Assembly: GCF_002157205.1 (NCBI RefSeq)
Contig: NZ_CP021358.1
Span: 3,348,001-3,412,000, forward strand
From: Kushneria marisflavi
Lineage (GTDB): Bacteria > Pseudomonadota > Gammaproteobacteria > Pseudomonadales > Halomonadaceae
Reading direction: 5' to 3'
DNA: 64,000 nucleotides
Below the pieces are notes generated by a model that saw only the letters and a list, made by a program, of their open reading frames with translations, made no database searches and had not been told where the DNA came from. Every line of letters starts with the position of its first letter. Position 1 is the first letter of the stretch. Below are positions 40,562 through 50,867 of the stretch, in pieces. Both the position numbers and the translations under genes were made by a program.

Positions 40562-40663
40562 TCGCTTATCGTTGTTGTGTCTGCCTGCAGGGGCAACAAC
40601 CAAGAAAAATAGGGATTGGCAGGGCAGAAGCCACGCTCTCGCCACAACCATGGTGATTCATAC
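40562..40663 (+). promoter_or_regulatory. rplM mRNA leader, possible L13 autoregulatory element
   Basis: About 100-nt untranslated leader. GTTGTTG (40571-40577) can pair with CAACAAC (40594-40600) to form a hairpin right at the predicted RNA 5' end. Autogenous repression by L13 through the rplM leader is known in E. coli. Whether this structure is the equivalent is inference. Confidence 0.4.
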
Positions 40664-41092
40664 ATGAAGACGTTCAGCGCCAAACCGCAGTCCGTGCAGC
40701 GCGACTGGTATGTCATCGACGCGGAAGACAAGACTCTGGGTCGACTGGCAACCGAGATCGCTCGCCGCCTGCGTGGCAAGCACAAGCCCGAATATACGCC
40801 TCACGTTGATACCGGTGACTACATCGTTGTTGTCAACGCCGAGAAAGTTCGTGTGACCGGCAAGAAGTCCTTTGCCAAGCAGTATTATCGCCATACCGGT
40901 TATCCGGGCGGCCTGCGTTCGATGAACTTCGAGCAGATGATCGACCACGCTCCCGAGCGCGTTATCGAAATCGCCGTCAAGGGAATGCTGCCCAAGGGCC
41001 CGCTGGGTCGCGCCATGTACTCCAAGCTGAAGGTTTATGCCGGTGGTGAGCATCCTCATGCGGCACAGCAACCCCAGGCACTGAATCTCTAA
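40664..41092 (+). CDS. rplM: 50S ribosomal protein L13
   Basis: Early-assembling large-subunit protein. 142 residues from ATG 40664, the same length as E. coli L13. The family motif is clear ([20 protein letters not shown], about 14-33; [20 protein letters not shown], about 108-127). First gene of the two-gene rplM-rpsI operon; upstream in-frame codons lie in the leader and are not part of L13. Probably feedback-regulated through its leader. Confidence 0.98.
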   Translation: MKTFSAKPQSVQRDWYVIDAEDKTLGRLATEIARRLRGKHKPEYTPHVDTGDYIVVVNAEKVRVTGKKSFAKQYYRHTGYPGGLRSMNFEQMIDHAPERVIEIAVKGMLPKGPLGRAMYSKLKVYAGGEHPHAAQQPQALNL

Positions 41093-41104
41093 AGGAACAT
41101 TTTC

Positions 41105-41497
41105 ATGGCACAGCAGCAGTACTACGGCACAGGCCGCCGCAAGACCTCTACCGCGCGCGTTTTTCTGCGTCCGGGCAATGGCAAGATCACGGTCAACAAG
41201 CGTGAGCTCAACGAATACTTCGGCCGCGTGACCGCACAGATGGTCGTGCGCCAGCCGCTCGAGCTGACCGAGCTGACCGAACAGTTCGACATTTATGTCA
41301 CCGTTCAGGGTGGCGGCGGTTCTGCACAGGCAGGCGCCATTCGTCACGGCATCACTCGTGCCCTGATGGAATACAATGAAGAACTGCGTACACCTCTGCG
41401 CAGCGCCGGCTACGTCACGCGTGATGCGCGTATGGTCGAGCGTAAGAAGGTCGGTCTTCGCAAGGCACGTCGTCGTCCCCAGTTCTCCAAGCGTTAA
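41105..41497 (+). CDS. rpsI: 30S ribosomal protein S9
   Basis: Small-subunit head protein whose C-terminal tail reaches the P-site tRNA. 130 residues, with [19 protein letters not shown] near the start and the invariant basic tail ending [17 protein letters not shown]. 12 nt after rplM with an AAAGGAAC ribosome site. A strong terminator follows at 41519. Confidence 0.98.
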   Translation: MAQQQYYGTGRRKTSTARVFLRPGNGKITVNKRELNEYFGRVTAQMVVRQPLELTELTEQFDIYVTVQGGGGSAQAGAIRHGITRALMEYNEELRTPLRSAGYVTRDARMVERKKVGLRKARRRPQFSKR

Positions 41498-41518
41498 GCT
41501 TCGACGTCATGTCACAGG

Positions 41519-41547
41519 ACGCCCGGGTGTTTTCCCCGGGCGTTTTT
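41519..41547 (+). terminator. Intrinsic terminator of rplM-rpsI
   Basis: CGCCCGGG (41520-41527), 7-nt loop, CCCGGGCG (41535-41542), then TTTTT; an extra A-T pair closes the base. Confidence 0.9.
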
Positions 41548-41587
41548 GTGTCTGCAGGACAGTTTTTGCATTTCTGTTAAGCGCTGT

Positions 41588-41631
41588 GGTTGCCAATCCG
41601 GCAACCGAAAGGCGTGCTCTCGTGTTATTAT
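41588..41631 (+). promoter_or_regulatory. sspA upstream region: inverted repeat and extended -10
   Basis: GGTTGCC (41588-41594), AATCC, GGCAACC (41600-41606) forms a perfect 7-bp inverted repeat. It is followed by TGTTATTAT (41623-41631), an extended -10 element about 30 nt before sspA. The repeat sits at about -35 to -50 and could be an operator. Confidence 0.35.
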
Positions 41632-41660
41632 CCAGCTCGTCATTAAAGTGAGGACTTTCT

Positions 41661-42290
41661 ATGGGTGTTGTGGCCAAACGATCGTCAATGACGTTCTATA
41701 CAGGCAGTGACGACCATTACAGCCATCGCGTCAGGATCGTGCTGGCCGAAAAGGGGATTTCCGTTGACATCATTGAAGTCAACGATGAGCATCGTCCGGC
41801 GGAGCTGGCCGACCTCAATCCTTATAATAGTGTGCCGACACTGATCGATCGTGATCTGGTTCTTTATGAGTCCAAGGTCATGATGGAGTACCTGGATGAG
41901 CGTTTTCCGCATCCGCCGCTGTTGCCGGTCTATCCGGTGGCGCGAGCGCAAAGCCGCCTCTGGATGCATCGTATCGAGCGTGAGTGGTGCCCGATGGTGG
42001 AGCGTATTCTGTCGCCGGGCTCCAAGAAGGAAGTCGAGCAGGCGCGCAAGGAATTGCGCGAGAGCCTTATCGGCATCAGCCCGATTTTTGAAGATATCCC
42101 TTTTTTCATGAGCGAAGAGTTTTCGCTGGTGGATTGCTGCCTGGCCCCCATCCTCTGGCGTTTGCCGGCACTGGGCGTTGAGCTGCCCGAGCAGCAGGTC
42201 AAGCCGCTGATGGGGTATATGGAAAGACTGTTCGCGCGAGATGCCTTCAGGGCATCGCTTCTTGAGTCAGAGCGCGAACTTCGAACCTGA
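41661..42290 (+). CDS. sspA: Stringent starvation protein A
   Basis: GST-fold protein that binds RNA polymerase and affects stationary-phase and acid-stress transcription. 209 residues: thioredoxin-like N-terminal domain ([20 protein letters not shown], about 10-29; [20 protein letters not shown]) and an all-helical C-terminal domain. The catalytic glutathione-binding residues of true GSTs are not obvious, as usual for SspA. Precedes sspB, 96 nt apart. GAGG lies about 7 nt before ATG 41661; the first nine residues may be absent if translation starts at the later Met. Confidence 0.95.
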   Translation: MGVVAKRSSMTFYTGSDDHYSHRVRIVLAEKGISVDIIEVNDEHRPAELADLNPYNSVPTLIDRDLVLYESKVMMEYLDERFPHPPLLPVYPVARAQSRLWMHRIEREWCPMVERILSPGSKKEVEQARKELRESLIGISPIFEDIPFFMSEEFSLVDCCLAPILWRLPALGVELPEQQVKPLMGYMERLFARDAFRASLLESERELRT

Positions 42291-42386
42291 TCGGATCATC
42301 GCTGCAGGCAGGTCATTGCCTGCAGCAAACATACTGATTGATGCGCAGGACGTATATTTTGATGCATTCTTCAGTGAGGTGAAATC

Positions 42387-42881
42387 ATGCATTCCAGCCG
42401 TCCCTATCTGATTCGTGCGTTGTATCAGTGGCTGCTGGACAACGACTGCACACCCTATGTCGTTGTCGATGCCGAGCGCACGGGTGTGGTGGTACCAGAA
42501 CAGTTCGTCCAGAATGGCCAGATTGTTCTCAATATCGGTCCGGGCGCCGTTCGAGAGCTTTTCATGGAAAACGACATGGTGGCTTTCAATGCACGTTTTG
42601 GCGGCCAGCCGATGACCGTTGAGCTGCCCATCGATGCCATCATTGCCATCTATGCGCGTGAAAACGGTGTGGGCATGGTCTTCGGTCAGGAGCCTGTCAT
42701 GCCGGACGACGCTTCGGATTCGGCCGAGCCCGATAATGATGACCTCGACGAGCGGGACTCTCATCTGGGCGCGGTGGCAAGAACGGATGAGGATCATGGC
42801 GAGGGTGGAAATGACGATGATGACGACGACGGCGGTTCACGCCCGCCCAAGGGACGCCCGTCCCTGAAAGTCATCAAGTAA
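42387..42881 (+). CDS. sspB: ClpXP adaptor protein SspB
   Basis: Delivers ssrA-tagged and other substrates to ClpXP. 164 residues: substrate-binding fold (PYLIRALYQWLLDNDCTPYV, about 6-25; GPGAVRELFMENDMVAFNAR, about 52-71), a long acidic linker with consecutive Asp residues (about 115-150), and a C-terminal ClpX-binding tail (PSLKVIK) like that of E. coli. GAGGTG 7 nt upstream of the ATG. Ends at a strong terminator. Confidence 0.96.
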   Translation: MHSSRPYLIRALYQWLLDNDCTPYVVVDAERTGVVVPEQFVQNGQIVLNIGPGAVRELFMENDMVAFNARFGGQPMTVELPIDAIIAIYARENGVGMVFGQEPVMPDDASDSAEPDNDDLDERDSHLGAVARTDEDHGEGGNDDDDDDGGSRPPKGRPSLKVIK

Positions 42882-42903
42882 TCGCCCGCTATCGTTATAC
42901 CAA

Positions 42904-42935
42904 CGGACCCGCCATGATGGCGGGTCCGTTTTTTT
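42904..42935 (+). terminator. Intrinsic terminator after sspB
   Basis: CGGACCCGCC (42904-42913), loop ATGAT, GGCGGGTCCG (42919-42928), followed by seven T. Lies between convergent sspB and dolP. Confidence 0.92.
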
Positions 42936-42984
42936 ATGACTGCCTGTTTTTTATATCGGGCAAGGGTAGGCAGCTTGCGGGGGC

Positions 42985-44565
<1,581 letters not shown>

Positions 44566-44571
44566 GTTAAC

Positions 44572-46302
44572 TCAGGGCAGCGTTGGCTGACCGTTACGGA
44601 AGACGGCCCAGGGCAGGGTGCGAACGACCCGGCCATCCTGACCGGGGGCCAATCGGCCGGTGGCGCCGTAAAGTTCAAACCCTCCGATGGCGTTCATGAC
44701 CGGTAGTCGACGTCCCAGCTCAAAGGCATCAACGCCCATGGCATGAAGCTTGATCATGGATGGCTGATCATCATGGATAAGCCGCTCGCGAGTCGACTCA
44801 AAGGGCAGGGCGTCACTGCCGCCGGCAGCGGCTTCGGGAATCAGCCAGGGAATGTCCACGAACATCACGTCATCAAGGTCGTGGTCGAGCCTCGGCTGAG
44901 GCGAGCCTTCATAGACGTGTGAGGTCGCATAGATGGGCAGATTGGCAGCGTTGTAGTAATCAAGGGTCGGAGGCACCTGGCGGGCATAGCCGGGCAGGGC
45001 CAGCAGGAACAGCATGTCCGGTCGGCCACGACCGCCATCGAGTACTGACTTGACTGCAGAGGTGGCAGAGGCGGAAGGATCATAATTCTGGACGCTGACC
45101 AGTTCACCGCCTTCCTGCTGCCACTGCTTCTGGAAGGCACCCAGGACGCGGCTGCCCCACTCATTGTTTGGCACCATGACGCCCGCCCTGTGACGACCGT
45201 CGAGCTGGCCGCGCTGGGCTGCCTGACGCGCTTCGTCCTCGGCCGAGAGCCCGTACTGGAACAGATTCCGGGCGCTGTTGTGATCATGCGTACCGTAGTT
45301 GAGCGCCAGCGTCGGCAGGGCAACGCTATCGCGAGTCTCCAGCTGAGAGACCTGCTCCTTGCTGAGCGGTCCAATGACGGCCTGGGCGCCTTCCATGGTG
45401 GCGCGCGCATAAAGGCTTTCGATGTCCTGGCCGGTAGTGTCATAGAAAACCAGCTCGGGAACCTGCCCGCCCTGGCTTCGGACATCATCAGCGCGTGTTT
45501 CGATGCCTTCACGAATCGCGGTGGCGATGGATTCCAGCGGACCGCTCTGAGGCAGGAATACCGCAATCTTGCGGATCTCCTGGTCACGGATTTCGTCCAG
45601 TGCTCCCAGGTCTGACGGCAGGCGACGAGAAGCGGGGTGGCGAGGATTATTGGACTGCCACTGGCTGATGGCATCGGTCAGAGCGCCAATATTGGCACCC
45701 TGCTGGCGCTGCAGTCGTGCAAGCTCTGCCCAGCCGGCAGCCACGCTGCCCTGGCCGGCCAATTGATCAAGCTGGCCCGGATCAAGGCGATTGAGCTGTC
45801 GCCAGATGGTGTCATTGAGCTGGGTGTCGTCTGTTTGCTGCTGCAGGGCAATCAGGGTCTGCGCTGCATCGAACGGCTGGTTGTTCATGGCCTGTGCCAG
45901 GCCGCGGCGCTCAAGCAGCGTATTTCTTTCGTTGTCCGGCAGGGTCGCGGCGCTATCCAGAAGGCTGGTTGCGGCCAGCACTGTCTGCGGGTCCTGTAAT
46001 TCAAGGGCCGCGCGCGAGCTCAGCAGTGCCCATCGAAGCTGCTGATCACTGGAGAGGACCGAACGGTCGAGCGAGTTGGCAATGTCCAATGCGCGCTGGT
46101 TGTCGCCCTGACGCTGAAACAGTTCGGCCGCCTGGAGGCGGGTGGCGGCCGCCTCGCTGCCCTGTTGCTGCTGGGCCTGGGTCAGCAGGTCGTTGGGCGA
46201 CTGACCGCCAAAGCGATTAACAATGCCCGATGTGCCGGCACAGCCTGCCAGTGTGAGTGCCACCATGGCCGCGCCGGCCAGTCTGGTAAATGATGTTCGC
46301 AT
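44572..46302 (-). CDS. lpoA: Penicillin-binding protein activator LpoA (YraM)
   Basis: Outer-membrane lipoprotein that reaches through the periplasm to activate PBP1A. 576 residues from ATG 46302: signal peptide with lipobox LTLAGC (Cys21), an N-terminal TPR-like helical domain (about 35-230) and a C-terminal periplasmic-binding-protein-like domain (about 240-576, IAVFLPQSGPLESIATAIRE; GVMVPNNEWGSRVLGAFQKQ). Shorter than E. coli LpoA (678), near the length in Pseudomonas. Divergent from rsmI across 166 bp. Confidence 0.92.
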   Translation of the reverse strand: MRTSFTRLAGAAMVALTLAGCAGTSGIVNRFGGQSPNDLLTQAQQQQGSEAAATRLQAAELFQRQGDNQRALDIANSLDRSVLSSDQQLRWALLSSRAALELQDPQTVLAATSLLDSAATLPDNERNTLLERRGLAQAMNNQPFDAAQTLIALQQQTDDTQLNDTIWRQLNRLDPGQLDQLAGQGSVAAGWAELARLQRQQGANIGALTDAISQWQSNNPRHPASRRLPSDLGALDEIRDQEIRKIAVFLPQSGPLESIATAIREGIETRADDVRSQGGQVPELVFYDTTGQDIESLYARATMEGAQAVIGPLSKEQVSQLETRDSVALPTLALNYGTHDHNSARNLFQYGLSAEDEARQAAQRGQLDGRHRAGVMVPNNEWGSRVLGAFQKQWQQEGGELVSVQNYDPSASATSAVKSVLDGGRGRPDMLFLLALPGYARQVPPTLDYYNAANLPIYATSHVYEGSPQPRLDHDLDDVMFVDIPWLIPEAAAGGSDALPFESTRERLIHDDQPSMIKLHAMGVDAFELGRRLPVMNAIGGFELYGATGRLAPGQDGRVVRTLPWAVFRNGQPTLP

Positions 46303-46468
46303 GCCTGGGCAGTTCCTTTTCTTGCCGGTCTCCATGATGGCGCCACAGCGTGGCGTCCGCGAACTGCACGGCGTACCATGCAGCTCCAGTCGAGCCTGTA
46401 CCGTTTTTGGTCATGACACAGGCAAATCCGAAAGCAATGACGCGTCCGAACCAGTGTAGTGTGATGAC

Positions 46469-47335
46469 ATGAATAGTTTTAGCAAGGGCGCATTGTACGT
46501 GGTTGCCACACCGATTGGTAACCTTGACGACCTCTCCAGACGCGCCATGGATACCCTGGCACAGGCCGATCTGATCGCGGCAGAAGATACCCGTCACAGC
46601 GTGCGCCTGCTCGATCATATCGGGGTGAGGGTGCCGCTGGTGTCGCTTCACGAACATAATGAAACCTCGCGAATCGAGCGCATCCGACAAGCGCTTGATG
46701 ACGGTCAGCGCGTTGCGCTGATCAGTGATGCCGGCACGCCGCTGATTTCTGACCCCGGCTATCGTCTGGTGCAGGCACTGCGGGAGGCCGATTACACCGT
46801 TATTCCCATTCCCGGACCCAGCGCGCTGATCACGGCGCTGAGTGCTGCAGGGCTGCCGACCGAGCGTTTTCTGTTCGAAGGCTTTTTGCCGGCCAAAAGT
46901 TCCGGACGACGCCAGCGTCTGAGCGACGTTGTCGAGCTGCCGGTAACGATTGTGCTCTATGAGTCGCCGCATCGGATTCGCCAGTTGCTGGAGGATATCG
47001 AGATCGTGTTCGGTGAACGTCACCTTGTCGTGGCTCGTGAACTGACCAAGACCTTTGAAACCTTTTTGCAGGGGACGGCGAGCACTCTGCTGGCGCGCAT
47101 GATGGATGACCCCGATCAGATGCGTGGTGAATTTGTGGTCATGATGGCGCCGGCGCCTGAAAAGGCACCCGCCGACAGCGGCCAGATTGATGGTGATCAG
47201 CTGTTGTCCTCGCTGCTGGAGGAGGGGGTGGGGGTCAAGCAATCGGCCAGTGTGGCCACTCGTATACTGGGTGGTCGCAAGAGCGACTGGTATCAGCGTG
47301 CGCAGGCGATCAAGGATGGTGGTTTTTGTAATTAA
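46469..47335 (+). CDS. rsmI: 16S rRNA 2'-O-methyltransferase RsmI
   Basis: SAM-dependent enzyme methylating the 2'-OH of C1402 in 16S rRNA; it modifies the same nucleotide as RsmH, encoded 500 nt downstream. 288 residues. Tetrapyrrole-methylase fold signatures are ALYVVATPIGNLDDLSRRA (about 7-25), ISDAGTPLISDPGYRLV (about 86-102) and PGPSALITALSAAGLPTERF. Divergent from lpoA, as in E. coli. Confidence 0.96.
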   Translation: MNSFSKGALYVVATPIGNLDDLSRRAMDTLAQADLIAAEDTRHSVRLLDHIGVRVPLVSLHEHNETSRIERIRQALDDGQRVALISDAGTPLISDPGYRLVQALREADYTVIPIPGPSALITALSAAGLPTERFLFEGFLPAKSSGRRQRLSDVVELPVTIVLYESPHRIRQLLEDIEIVFGERHLVVARELTKTFETFLQGTASTLLARMMDDPDQMRGEFVVMMAPAPEKAPADSGQIDGDQLLSSLLEEGVGVKQSASVATRILGGRKSDWYQRAQAIKDGGFCN

Positions 47336-47390
47336 TTGTTGCCTGTAGGTCACCAGGGCCGGTGCACAAGGATAAAAATGGTTAACGCGC

Positions 47391-47419
47391 TTGGAGCCGG
47401 GGTTCGGCACTGATATTCT
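47391..47419 (+). promoter_or_regulatory. rnpB promoter
   Basis: TTGGAG (47391-47396), 17-nt spacer, TATTCT (47414-47419), then the GC-only discriminator GCGCGC. Predicted start at about 47427-47429 coincides with the base of the P1 helix of the RNA. GC-rich discriminators mark growth-rate or stringent control. Confidence 0.7.
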
Positions 47420-47428
47420 TGCGCGCTT

Positions 47429-47796
<368 letters not shown>

Positions 47797-47827
47797 GTTT
47801 TCCCCTTGAAACATCCCTTGAGTCCTC

Positions 47828-48787
47828 ATGAATCAGACCCCAGGTATCCGGCAAGACCACAAGCATGAAAGCGTCCTGCTTGAGGGTGCCGTCGATGCCC
47901 TCGTTCAGCGGCCCGACGGCCTCTATCTGGACGGCACTTTCGGGCGTGGCGGGCATTCCCGCGCCATCCTTGACCGCCTGAGTGATCAGGGGCGCCTGGT
48001 CGCCATCGACCGCGATCCTGATGCACTTGCCGCCGCCGCAGACATCGAGGATTCACGATTTAGTATCGCGCGCGCCACGTTTGCTGATCTGGGCGAAGTA
48101 GCGCGTCAGCAGGGCGTCCACGGCAAGCTCTCCGGCATTTTGCTGGATGTTGGCGTGTCGTCTCCTCAGCTTGATGATGCCAGCCGTGGTTTCAGCTTCA
48201 TGCGCGACGGCCCGCTTGATATGCGCATGGACCCCGATTCGGGCATCAGTGCGGCCCAATGGATTGCCGAAACCTCCGAGCGCGAGATGGCAGACGTCTT
48301 CAAGCGTCTGGGCGAGGAGCGTTTTGCCAGGCGTCTGGCTCGGGCGGTCGTCACGCAGCGCAAGGAAGCCCCCATTACCCGTACCGTGGAACTTGCCGAG
48401 CTTTTGAAGACGGCGCATCCGGCGTGGGAAAAGGGACGCCATCCTGCCACACGTGCCTTTCAGGCCATTCGTATTCATCTCAATGATGAGCTGGGTCAGC
48501 TCGAGCGTGCCCTGGAGGCCGCGCTTGAGGCTCTGGCTCCCGATGGACGGCTGGTGGTGATCAGTTTTCACTCGCTGGAAGATCGTCTGGTCAAGCGCTT
48601 TATCCGTGACAAGTCACGGGGCGATCAGCACCTGCCACGGCACATGCCGCTTCGCGAGGACCAGATTCGTCGCGACATGGCACCTGTCGGCAAGGCGATT
48701 CGCCCGGATGATCAGGAAACCGGGTTTAATGTCCGTGCCCGCAGCGCAGTCATGCGTGTGGCTCGCAAGCTGGGGCAGGAGAGCTAG
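47828..48787 (+). CDS. rsmH: 16S rRNA N4-methyltransferase RsmH (MraW)
   Basis: SAM-dependent methylation of N4 of C1402 in 16S rRNA. 319 residues. N-terminal [13 protein letters not shown] (about 15-27) and the SAM loop [14 protein letters not shown] (about 37-50) are diagnostic, as is [20 protein letters not shown]. First protein gene of the dcw cluster. It starts only about 32 nt after rnpB, with no mraZ between; it may depend on transcription through rnpB. Confidence 0.96.
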   Translation: MNQTPGIRQDHKHESVLLEGAVDALVQRPDGLYLDGTFGRGGHSRAILDRLSDQGRLVAIDRDPDALAAAADIEDSRFSIARATFADLGEVARQQGVHGKLSGILLDVGVSSPQLDDASRGFSFMRDGPLDMRMDPDSGISAAQWIAETSEREMADVFKRLGEERFARRLARAVVTQRKEAPITRTVELAELLKTAHPAWEKGRHPATRAFQAIRIHLNDELGQLERALEAALEALAPDGRLVVISFHSLEDRLVKRFIRDKSRGDQHLPRHMPLREDQIRRDMAPVGKAIRPDDQETGFNVRARSAVMRVARKLGQES

Positions 48788-48792
48788 TCGCC

Positions 48793-49125
48793 ATGGTTGA
48801 ACGCACTTCCGGCTCTCCTTCGCGCAGTCAATGGCAGTGGCCCTTTCGGCTCCGCCTGACCTTCCTGCATGGCGTGATTCTGGCCATGCTGCTGCTGGTC
48901 ATCTTTTCAGCGCTGGGTGTGATCAGTACGGCCTATCACACGCGCTCTCAATATGCGCGCCTTCAGACCATGGAGCACAAGCATGACCAGCTTCAAACGG
49001 TCTGGAGTCGTTTGCTGCTGGAAGAGAGTACCTGGTCGACCCCTTCACGTATCGAAAATCTGGCGCGTGATCGTCTCGAGATGCATGTGCCGGATGTCCA
49101 CCACACCAGGGTCATGCGGCCATGA
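48793..49125 (+). CDS. ftsL: Cell division protein FtsL
   Basis: Bitopic divisome protein forming the FtsQLB subcomplex that activates FtsWI. 110 residues: cytoplasmic tail, membrane helix (FLHGVILAMLLLVIFSALGV, about 24-43), then a periplasmic leucine-zipper-like coiled coil (about 50-100). 5 nt after rsmH; ATGA overlap with ftsI. Identity rests on size, topology and position; FtsL sequences are poorly conserved. Confidence 0.92.
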   Translation: MVERTSGSPSRSQWQWPFRLRLTFLHGVILAMLLLVIFSALGVISTAYHTRSQYARLQTMEHKHDQLQTVWSRLLLEESTWSTPSRIENLARDRLEMHVPDVHHTRVMRP

Positions 49126-50867
49126 GTGAACAAAACCGCCGCGTCGGACGCAATGCGCGCATGTATGGCGGGGATACGGCTGCCAGTCATGTGGCGGCCA
49201 TGCCAATCTGGCGTTACCGATTCGTACTGGCCATCATCTTCATGGCCATGGCCGTGCTGGTCGGGCGCATTGTCTATTTACAGGTTTTCGACCATCAGTT
49301 CCTGCAGGGCCAGGGGGACTCGCGAACCATTCGTGTGCAGAGCATCGATGCCCACCGTGGCATGATTACCGACCGCGATGGCGAGCCGCTGGCGGTTTCT
49401 ACCCCCGTGGTGACCCTGTGGGCCAATCCGAAGGACCTTCCCGAGGACCCGGTACAGCTGACTCGACTGGCAAAGGCGCTGGATGAGCGGCCCGCGGACT
49501 TTATGGCGCGGGTGAAAAGCTACCGCGACAAGGAGTTCATGTATCTCAAGCGGCGGGTCACGCCCGAGCCTGCCAGCCGTGTGCTGGCACTCGATATTCC
49601 CGGTGTGCATGGTCGTCACGAGTACAAGCGCTACTATCCGGCCGGTGAAGTAACTTCCCAGCTGGTGGGCATGACCAATATCGATGATCACGGTCAGGAA
49701 GGACTGGAGCTGGCCTTTGATCGTTATCTGTCCGGTCGTCCGGGGCAGCGTCGCGTGCTTCAGGACCGCAAGGGTCAGCTGGTGCGTGATCTACACATGA
49801 TTCGAGAGGCTCATCCGGGCGGTGATGTGACGCTGTCGATTAATTTGCGCCTTCAGTATCTGGCCTATCGCGAGCTCAAGGCGGCGGTCAATGAACACAA
49901 CGCTGACAGCGGCACCCTCGTAATGATGGATGCCCATACGGGCGAGGTGCTGGCCATGGTCAGCCTGCCATCCTATAACCCCAATAATCGCACCAGCGTG
50001 GATCCGGCAGGATTGCGTAATCGGTCGCTGACCGATGCCTTCGAACCGGGGTCGGTCATGAAGCCCCTGGCCATGAGTGCGGGGCTCGAGTCGGGCAAGT
50101 TCACGCCGCATACTCCCATGGATACCACCCCCGGCTGGATGATGGTGGATGGTTATACCATCAAGGACACTCGCAACTTCGGCAAGCTGGACATGACCGG
50201 GGTCATTACCCACTCCTCCAATATCGGCATGACGCATATGGCTCTGGCCCTTCCGGATGATGCCATCTGGAACGTCTATGACTCGATGAAGCTGGGGCAT
50301 CCCACCGGGCTTGGCTTCCCCGGAGAAGCCACCGGCAGCCTGCCTTCGCCGTTCAGCTGGTCCAAGGCCAAGCGGGCCACGCTCTCCTACGGGTATGGGC
50401 TATCGGTCAATGCCGTACAGCTCGCCAGTGCCTATACGGCGATTACCAACGATGGCAAGCAGTTGCCGCCCTCGCTGCTCAAGCTGAACAAGCCACCCGA
50501 GGGGCATCAGGTCATGTCCTCAAAGACAGCTCACGAACTGATCCAGATGATGGAAACGGTCGTGGAACCCGGCGGTGGTGGCACGCGTGCGGCGCTTGAA
50601 GGCTATCGGGTGGCCGGCAAGACCGGTACCGTAAGAAAAATTGGCGATACGGGGTATCAGAAAGAGGCCTATCGCTCCAACTTCGTTGGCATTGCACCGG
50701 CCAGCGATCCTCGCATCGTGACCGTGATTTCGATCGATAATGCCAAGGGTAAAGAGTATTACGGCGGCCTGGTGGCTGCGCCCATCTTCTCCAGAGTAGC
50801 TGGCAATGCGCTGCGCCTTCTGGATGTTCCCCCCGACGATCAGAGCAAGGAGGCGCCTGGTGCCTGA
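49122..50867 (+). CDS. ftsI: Septal peptidoglycan transpeptidase FtsI (PBP3)
   Basis: Division-specific class B penicillin-binding protein. 581 residues: N-terminal membrane helix (about 27-48), PBP dimerisation/pedestal domain (about 65-230) and transpeptidase domain with S311-V-M-K314 (EPGSVMK), SSN motif (HSSNIGMTH) and KTGT (VAGKTGTVRK, near 499). The start overlaps ftsL (ATGA); the end overlaps murE by 8 nt. Confidence 0.97.
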   Translation: MSEQNRRVGRNARMYGGDTAASHVAAMPIWRYRFVLAIIFMAMAVLVGRIVYLQVFDHQFLQGQGDSRTIRVQSIDAHRGMITDRDGEPLAVSTPVVTLWANPKDLPEDPVQLTRLAKALDERPADFMARVKSYRDKEFMYLKRRVTPEPASRVLALDIPGVHGRHEYKRYYPAGEVTSQLVGMTNIDDHGQEGLELAFDRYLSGRPGQRRVLQDRKGQLVRDLHMIREAHPGGDVTLSINLRLQYLAYRELKAAVNEHNADSGTLVMMDAHTGEVLAMVSLPSYNPNNRTSVDPAGLRNRSLTDAFEPGSVMKPLAMSAGLESGKFTPHTPMDTTPGWMMVDGYTIKDTRNFGKLDMTGVITHSSNIGMTHMALALPDDAIWNVYDSMKLGHPTGLGFPGEATGSLPSPFSWSKAKRATLSYGYGLSVNAVQLASAYTAITNDGKQLPPSLLKLNKPPEGHQVMSSKTAHELIQMMETVVEPGGGGTRAALEGYRVAGKTGTVRKIGDTGYQKEAYRSNFVGIAPASDPRIVTVISIDNAKGKEYYGGLVAAPIFSRVAGNALRLLDVPPDDQSKEAPGA

